Part shown: positions 6,166-10,320 of the stretch, one piece after another
How the letters are laid out: the number at the start of each line of letters is the position of its first letter
How positions within the stretch are numbered: the stretch's first letter is position 1
NCBI GenBank assembly: GCA_902797015.1
Contig: CADBRG010000092.1
Location: 1 to 10,320 of the forward strand
Reading direction: 5' to 3'
Length of the DNA stretch: 10,320 bases
DNA from: an uncultured Lachnospiraceae bacterium
GTDB lineage: Bacteria > Bacillota > Clostridia > Lachnospirales > Lachnospiraceae
Notes under the pieces: model-generated
Told to the model about the DNA's origin: nothing
The model's input: only the letters and a program-made list of their open reading frames with translations
The model's database searches: none
Made by a program: the position numbers and the translations under genes

Positions 6166-6810
6166 TTATTCTATCAATTTTCCATCCTGATCGACACTCA
6201 GCTTTCGACCGCAGTACATGCAGAACTTTGACATGCCAATCGGGACGTTTGTCGGTGCGCCGCAACCGGGACAATTGACGCTGACGGACGAATGAATCCC
6301 CTTCGGATCAAAATCCGGATTCATCAGATTCTCTTCTCCCGCAATCAGTGTGTCGTTAACAGATCCCTTTACCAGCGCTGCTGTTCCATTCCACATTTTG
6401 AAGGTAATTGTCGCGCCAATCGGATATGCCGTCTCATCTATACTGCCGGTCTTCGCTGATGTCTCCCGGATTACGCCGTCATGATCATAATATCGGATTA
6501 CCAGCACCAGAAGCGGTTTACCATTCATCGTAACAGAATGATCAGCCTCATACCGGAATATCTTTCCCAGATAGGTTTCTCCTTCCTCCAACACTTTGTC
6601 ATCACTGCGCAGATTAGTAATTCCGATCTTTGCAAAAAAACCACCGACTCCGCCAAAGATTGCCAGGAAGAACACACCAAATAAAACGCTTCCCTGTAAA
6701 TCGAATACAGAACGCATCGCGACTGCAATGACAAATACCACGATCCCTATGATGACAAACAGAATTCCCAACCATTTCATGATATTATTCGGATTCATAA
6801 GACTTCTCAT
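6166..6810 (-). CDS. two-TM membrane protein with DUF3592-like domain and C-terminal zinc ribbon
   Basis: The 214-residue protein has two hydrophobic helices (about 12-33 and 41-61). A beta-rich domain (about 78-150) follows, with the pattern seen in DUF3592-type proteins: YLGKIFRYE, LVLVIRYYDHDG, and YPIGATITFKMW. The C-terminus holds a zinc-ribbon motif, CPGC (180-183) and CMYC (197-200). With two membrane helices both long parts should lie on the same side, probably the cytoplasm, where a zinc ribbon would be expected. The role is unknown. The start is uncertain: the ATG at 6810 has AGGGG almost touching it, while the ATG at 6798 (residue 5) has GAGAAG 4 bases upstream or AGGGG 12 bases upstream. 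It appears to be a single-gene unit. Confidence 0.8.
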   Translation of the reverse strand: MRSLMNPNNIMKWLGILFVIIGIVVFVIAVAMRSVFDLQGSVLFGVFFLAIFGGVGGFFAKIGITNLRSDDKVLEEGETYLGKIFRYEADHSVTMNGKPLLVLVIRYYDHDGVIRETSAKTGSIDETAYPIGATITFKMWNGTAALVKGSVNDTLIAGEENLMNPDFDPKGIHSSVSVNCPGCGAPTNVPIGMSKFCMYCGRKLSVDQDGKLIE

Positions 6811-6903
6811 CCCCTAACATTTATTACTTAATGCTTTTCTAATGTGTACTGCAAATATTCTTTATTCTATCTTTTCATTCACCTTTGGTTATCGACCCGG
6901 AAT

Positions 6904-7644
6904 CTAGAGATGGAGCACCTGAAACTCAAATTTGGGTCTGCCACTAAGGACAACCTTTGTCAGAACATCCAGGATATACGGCTCTTGCTTCATTCGATCG
7001 ATCAGGCTTTCCATCACGACCGCATTCTGTGCCCACAGTTGGTTATCTTCCAGATTTTCATACCCCATTTCGGCATACGAAACATATTCTTTGTTCAGAT
7101 TGACGCCTGATTTGGAGCAGCTGAACTTGTAAGGTCCGCTGATAATAATATCCCTCTCCTTCTGAATGAACGGTGCAAAATAAGTGAAGACCCGTTCCGT
7201 TACTTCTTTCACAGCCTCCGTACCTTTCAGCGTCTCACACATCTGCTGCGTCAATCCGTTTGATATCAGTTGCGTGATCTCACGCTCATTATGAATCTCG
7301 CAGAGTGCATGAAGTAAGTTTTTTGCACTTTCAGCGGGCAGGGAAAACTTGATTCCTCTGGTAATCACATCCATATGGACTGCTGACTTCCCTTTGCCTT
7401 CCACTTTCTTAGAAGAGGACGTGTTAATCCTGTATTTAATACCACATTTTTCCAATGCTTCTACTTCTGTTTTGAAAACATTGTCTAACGCTTCTCTTCG
7501 CTGACCGGGATAAAGATCTTTATATCCAATCCAGTTTTTTGTCTGCTGGATTTTTATATCAGTCCTTACAATATACTCCCTATCAATTGTAAGATCGGAA
7601 GCAAGCTCCTCCGGAGTCGGCAGTTCGTTAATTATTATTCCCAT
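6904..7644 (-). CDS. hypothetical protein (246 aa)
   Basis: I recognise no family. From the ATG at 7644 the protein begins MGIIINELPTPEELASDL. It has a mixed alpha/beta sequence with a lysine- and serine-rich loop (NTSSSKKVEGKGKSAVH) in the first half, a helical middle and a C-terminal VVLSGRPKFEFQVLHL. No signal peptide or membrane helix is seen. The frame is open for 11 more codons upstream, to an ATG at 7677, but an excellent AAGGAG lies just before 7644, so the shorter form is chosen; the longer one would also overlap the upstream gene. It starts 14 bp after the 180-residue gene, so the two are surely co-transcribed and may form a functional pair. Confidence 0.75.
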   Translation of the reverse strand: MGIIINELPTPEELASDLTIDREYIVRTDIKIQQTKNWIGYKDLYPGQRREALDNVFKTEVEALEKCGIKYRINTSSSKKVEGKGKSAVHMDVITRGIKFSLPAESAKNLLHALCEIHNEREITQLISNGLTQQMCETLKGTEAVKEVTERVFTYFAPFIQKERDIIISGPYKFSCSKSGVNLNKEYVSYAEMGYENLEDNQLWAQNAVVMESLIDRMKQEPYILDVLTKVVLSGRPKFEFQVLHL

Positions 7645-7649
7645 GGTAT

Positions 7650-7655
7650 CTCCTT
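7650..7655 (-). promoter_or_regulatory. ribosome binding site deciding the 7644 start
   Basis: AAGGAG on the minus strand stands five bases before the ATG at 7644, near-ideal spacing. The upstream in-frame ATG at 7677 has no comparable site and lies within the coding end of the preceding gene. Confidence 0.8.
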
Positions 7656-7658
7656 CTA

Positions 7659-8201
7659 TTACATCTGTGTATAACACTTCTGATACAACACGCTCTGAAT
7701 CAAGTTCTCATCCTCTCGGACACTCAAAGTACCTTCACCTGAATATATTGAAAACCGGCCAAAACCTTCATAAACATTCCAGCCCTGCCAGCTGTCCTGT
7801 CCGGCCTTTTTTTGTCTGACTAAAAACTGAAAATCTTTCCATATCCTTTTCCCTGAACAGGTTAACGGGAGTTGAAATGTAAAAACCTTTCCTTCCGGAT
7901 CATTATCCCGGATAAGATTCTCCAGACCGGTCAAGCCCTTAAAAACATAGACGGAACCATCTGTCAAAGGATCGTGATCCAGCTCATGATTGGCACTGCT
8001 GCTTATGATATCTTCTTTGCTCAACCCACATAAATCTAATACTTCTTCGGAGTGTTCTGCCCTCGTCATGATCATAATGTCATGATAAAGAATGGTTTTG
8101 TTTCTTAACAGTTCATCATGAGTGAGCATCCCCTTTGCATAGCGGGATTCCAAGCGTTCTCTTTTCTCTTTGATTTGCCGAATGATTTCTTTCTTATCCA
8201 T
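7659..8201 (-). CDS. hypothetical protein (180 aa)
   Basis: I recognise no family. Residues 1-70 are highly charged and helical (MDKKEIIRQIKEKRERLESR, then a stretch containing HDELLRNKTILYHDIM), possibly a coiled coil or protein-interaction arm. The rest is beta-rich with aromatic residues (GKVFTFQLPL, DSWQGWNVYEGFGRFSIYSG). There is no signal peptide or membrane segment. The ATG at 8201 has only a weak AAAGAA upstream. It is the first gene of a two-gene unit with 6904-7644 (14-bp gap) and lies 67 bp after the sirtuin stop, so it may also be read through from there. Confidence 0.72.
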   Translation of the reverse strand: MDKKEIIRQIKEKRERLESRYAKGMLTHDELLRNKTILYHDIMIMTRAEHSEEVLDLCGLSKEDIISSSANHELDHDPLTDGSVYVFKGLTGLENLIRDNDPEGKVFTFQLPLTCSGKRIWKDFQFLVRQKKAGQDSWQGWNVYEGFGRFSIYSGEGTLSVREDENLIQSVLYQKCYTQM

Positions 8202-8244
8202 TTTATTCTTTGATCAGAAATGGTAATACCGGATCTTCTGCTAC

Positions 8245-8269
8245 AAGGAGTTTCGGGAAAAAGCTCCTT
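8245..8269 (-). terminator. weak hairpin after the sirtuin gene
   Basis: A 6-bp perfect stem, AAGGAG paired with CTCCTT, surrounds a 13-base loop; allowing one bulged C, three further A-T pairs extend it. It begins within the sirtuin stop codon. No run of T follows on the minus strand, so it is not a standard intrinsic terminator and read-through into 8201 is possible. Confidence 0.3.
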
Positions 8270-9063
8270 TATCGTACTGTTTCTAAGATTTTGCCAATGC
8301 TGTCATGAAACACCAGATCGGCTTTTCCTTCCATCTTCGTTTTGCCTTTGTTAATGATGACCAGATATTTCCCGTGATATAAATGTGCCAGCTGCGCTGC
8401 CGACCCGACTTCTAAAGAAGTCCCTCCAATGATCAGGCAGTCTGCAAACTGCAGCATTGAAATGGCATTCTGATATGCTTCCTCCGGCAGGAATTCGCCA
8501 TACAGGGTAACATCCGGCCGAACGAGCTTCCCACATGCAGCACAATGAGGAACCGCTTCTTTGCTGTCGAAGATATAGTTTTCATCATAGACTTTCCCAC
8601 AGGAAACACAGCGATTCGTCCAGATCGTCCCGTGGATCTCCTGCACATTTTTACTGCCGGCTTTTTGATGCAGACCATCTATATTCTGTGTGATCACGCC
8701 ATCCAGTCTGCCGCCTGACTCCATCTCTGCAAGAACGATGTGCGCCATGTTCGGTTCCACTTTTCTTGCATCCAGATTCCGTCTGTAATAATCAAAGAAC
8801 ACCTCCGGTTCTTTCTTCAGACAGTCATAGCTTAACAGATACTCCGGCCGGTACTTTGCAAAGCGTTTTTCAGCTTTATGGTACAATCCGTTCTTGCTTC
8901 GAAAATCCGGAATACCACTTTCTGTTGACACGCCGGCGCCGCCTAAGAATACCACATGTTCTGAATCAGCCAGGATCTCGCCAAATGCGTCCAGCTTCTG
9001 CTCTTCCGACATTCTGGCAAAGTAATTATGCTTTTCTTTCTCTGAATGAAAATCTGTACGCAT
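8269..9063 (-). CDS. Sir2-family NAD-dependent protein deacylase (sirtuin)
   Basis: Sirtuins remove acyl groups from lysine using NAD+. The 264-residue protein carries all hallmarks: the NAD-binding GAGVSTESGIPDFRS (42-56), TQNIDGLH (125-132), catalytic His144 in EIHGT, a zinc site of Cys152/Cys155 and Cys174/Cys177, YGEFLP (188-193), and GTSLEVGSAAQ (214-224). The N-terminus is about 15 residues longer than in minimal bacterial sirtuins. The ATG at 9063 lacks a clear ribosome binding site (only GGGG 12 bases upstream); the next in-frame ATG (residue 18) has none either, so the longer form is kept. Whether it prefers acetyl or longer acyl groups cannot be told. The gene stands alone, with the 64-bp repeat array starting 50 bp upstream. 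Confidence 0.95.
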   Translation of the reverse strand: MRTDFHSEKEKHNYFARMSEEQKLDAFGEILADSEHVVFLGGAGVSTESGIPDFRSKNGLYHKAEKRFAKYRPEYLLSYDCLKKEPEVFFDYYRRNLDARKVEPNMAHIVLAEMESGGRLDGVITQNIDGLHQKAGSKNVQEIHGTIWTNRCVSCGKVYDENYIFDSKEAVPHCAACGKLVRPDVTLYGEFLPEEAYQNAISMLQFADCLIIGGTSLEVGSAAQLAHLYHGKYLVIINKGKTKMEGKADLVFHDSIGKILETVR

Positions 9064-9113
9064 TATTCTAAAAACCCCATATATTCATCAAGCAGATTAA
9101 GCAGCCGCGTCAA

Positions 9114-9343
9114 GTGACAGCTAAAATCAGCATCATGATATGATTTAGATGCCCTGCTTGACATCTCCAAGGCAACGGTGACAGCTAATTTTAACACAAT
9201 ATCAAGATTTAGACGTCATGTTCCGAATATCTAGGACAATGGCGACAGCTAATTTCAGCTCAATATCAAAATTTAGACGTCGTACTCCGAATATCCAGGA
9301 CAATGGCGACAGCTAATTTCTGCTCAACATCAATTTTTAGACG
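9114..9343 (+). repeat. 64-bp repeat array 2 (four units, sense on plus strand)
   Basis: Four 38-bp cores start at 9114, 9178, 9242 and 9306, an exact 64-bp period with 26-bp linkers. Each core is GTGACAGCTAA or GCGACAGCTAA, 19 less conserved bases (often containing CAATATCAA), then TTTAGACG (TTTAGATG in the first). Two linkers share CCGAATATC and AGGACAATG. In units 2-4 the core ends form an imperfect inverted repeat: GACAGCTAA can pair with TTAGACGTC in 7 of 9 positions. A fifth linker and a decayed core start (9344-9380) may follow. The array occupies most of the gene-free stretch 9064-9401, in which I see nothing else except a weak inverted echo of the core (TTAGTTGCTGTC near 9385). It is antisense to both flanking genes. 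Confidence 0.9.
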
Positions 9344-9401
9344 TCAGGCCTGCTTTTGTACATGACAATCGCCAGATACTTACTTAGTTGCTGTCAAATC
9401 C

Positions 9402-9707
9402 TCAGCCAAACAATGAAAAATACTCTTTTGCCGACCTGTAGGAATCTGATGGGTCAGTAAATAATGGCGCTCGTCCGTGTTTGGTCATAATATCGTTGAC
9501 TTTACAGACTTTCTCAAAATAACCATTATCCCAGATCGATCGTATATGCTCGTCTGTGAAGCCACAGGAATGAAAAGATGGATATCCTGTTTCCTTCTCC
9601 AGAAAGTATCTCATCATGGTTTCACTGATATCTCTTTTTAAGCAATGAAATAGTTTCTGTCTATCTTCTATGGGAAGTCCCTCTTCTAAATACTCTAGCT
9701 TTCTCAT
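9402..9707 (-). CDS. hypothetical protein (101 aa)
   Basis: I do not recognise the family. The protein begins MRKLEYLEEGLPIEDRQKLF, is helix-rich and charged, and has a central segment with two Cys (HSCGF at 46-50, KVCKV at 67-71) and the tail SYRSAKEYFSLFG. There is no signal peptide or membrane helix. The ATG at 9707 follows AGGTG at about 10 bases, a slightly long spacing. It lies 18 bp downstream of the DnaQ-like exonuclease, so the two are likely co-transcribed. Its stop is 58 bp beyond the last core of the second repeat array. Confidence 0.7.
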   Translation of the reverse strand: MRKLEYLEEGLPIEDRQKLFHCLKRDISETMMRYFLEKETGYPSFHSCGFTDEHIRSIWDNGYFEKVCKVNDIMTKHGRAPLFTDPSDSYRSAKEYFSLFG

Positions 9708-9725
9708 TTCTCAGACACCTGTTAT

Positions 9726-10253
9726 TTATAACTGATACTCTTTGATATAATCGTCGACACAGCATCCGCCCTGCATATATCTTAGCAGTATCTCCGCGCA
9801 CGCTCTGCTGTCGCTGTCTGCCTTATGATGATCTAGAGCGATTCCGTAATAATCACACATACAGTTCAGGTTATGCTTCATTCCGGGCAGGAGACGTCTC
9901 CCCAACTGTACTGTGCACAGGTAGGGAATCCTATCTTTCCAGCTGATCTCATAATCAGCCAGGCATCTCTTTAATACACCAAGATCGAACACCGCATTAT
10001 GTGCCACGACAATGCCACTGTCAAGAAGTGTTCCAACCTGTTCCCAAGCTTCCGGGAATGTCGGGGCCCCCATAACCGCATATTCATCAATACCGGTTAA
10101 TCTCGTATTGAAGTAATCAAAATGCGTCTCAGGATCAATCAGCGAATACCACGAATTCCTGACAACGCCTTCTTCGATGACGGAAATCCCGATTGCGCTC
10201 ATCCTGTTGTTATTTCTGTTCGGTGTCTCTACGTCAAAAGCAATATATCGCAT
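9726..10253 (-). CDS. DnaQ-like DEDDh 3'-5' exonuclease
   Basis: The protein has the three exonuclease motifs of the DEDDh family: ExoI FDVET with Asp7 and Glu9, ExoII HNAVFD with Asp90, and ExoIII HKADSD with His143 and Asp148 (HxAxxD). These bind two metal ions that cleave 3' ends of DNA or RNA. At 175 residues it is a stand-alone exonuclease domain, like the epsilon proofreading subunit of polymerase III without the tail that binds the polymerase; it could equally be an accessory nuclease. The frame is open to an ATG at 10283, but only the ATG at 10253 has an AGGAG upstream, and MRYIAFDVET is the normal beginning of the domain. The unknown 101-residue gene follows 18 bp downstream. Confidence 0.9.
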   Translation of the reverse strand: MRYIAFDVETPNRNNNRMSAIGISVIEEGVVRNSWYSLIDPETHFDYFNTRLTGIDEYAVMGAPTFPEAWEQVGTLLDSGIVVAHNAVFDLGVLKRCLADYEISWKDRIPYLCTVQLGRRLLPGMKHNLNCMCDYYGIALDHHKADSDSRACAEILLRYMQGGCCVDDYIKEYQL

Positions 10254-10263
10254 GTTTGTCTTA

Positions 10264-10268
10264 CTCCT
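10264..10268 (-). promoter_or_regulatory. ribosome binding site favouring the 10253 start of the exonuclease
   Basis: AGGAG on the minus strand lies ten bases before the ATG at 10253. Spacing is a little long, but the alternative ATG at 10283 has no purine-rich site. Starting at 10253 puts the exonuclease fold at the very N-terminus, as usual in the family. Confidence 0.5.
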
Positions 10269-10320
10269 GCTTATGGTATTCATATATCAGTTTATCATAT
10301 GCCCGGCCTTCAACGCCTCA

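Noticed and set aside
9114..9343. CRISPR array
   Set aside because: Both the boxes and the linkers are conserved, the variable part is only 19 bases and still partly similar between units, and no cas genes are present.
10254..10283. Ten-residue N-terminal extension of the exonuclease
   Set aside because: The upstream ATG has no ribosome binding site, and the family usually begins at the ExoI strand; the ATG at 10253 is preferred, though not proven.

Overview
The window reads as chromosome of a Gram-positive anaerobe of the Clostridia, most likely a gut Lachnospiraceae relative. The grounds are moderate GC, purine-rich AGGAGG-type ribosome binding sites, a thioredoxin / CD1871A-type / 4Fe-4S operon, a DUF1638 protein and a molybdopterin oxidoreductase fragment. 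The genus cannot be named from this sequence. All genes except one (3777-4487) lie on the minus strand, so transcription mostly runs right to left.

Layout. 1-348: C-terminal piece of a DMSO-reductase-family molybdopterin oxidoreductase that has lost its front half and runs off the left edge. 362-591: four-unit array of a 64-bp repeat, followed by 34-bp tandem repeats (592-683) that duplicate the 3' end of a small gene (659-853). 894-2069: metallophosphoesterase and a short, divergent peptide deformylase. 2142-3670: compact operon of a thioredoxin-like lipoprotein, a 48-residue CXXC protein and a polytopic NapH-like 4Fe-4S protein. 3777-4487: a lone + strand DUF1638 gene. 4496-6102: endonuclease IV (nfo), a 33-codon hydrophobic ORF and an unrecognised 205-residue protein. 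6166-6810: two-TM protein with a zinc ribbon. 6904-8201: two unrecognised co-transcribed genes. 8269-9063: sirtuin. 9114-9343: second four-unit array of the same 64-bp family, in opposite orientation. 9402-10253: unknown 101-residue protein and a DnaQ-like 3'-5' exonuclease.

How the genes fit together. The 2142-3670 operon is the clearest functional unit: a membrane iron-sulfur protein that could move electrons across the membrane, next to an exported thiol-disulfide protein. Endonuclease IV and the DnaQ-like exonuclease are DNA-maintenance genes but are not in one operon. Deformylase, sirtuin and phosphoesterase look like ordinary housekeeping or accessory enzymes.

The most unusual content is non-coding. 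The only two gene-free stretches over 300 bases are filled mainly by arrays of one repeat family. Each array is exactly 230 bp: four 38-bp cores separated by 26-bp linkers, strict 64-bp period. The arrays share core ends but little else. They point outward from the 8.5 kb between them, and one abuts the truncated oxidoreductase gene. I do not recognise this family as a named element.
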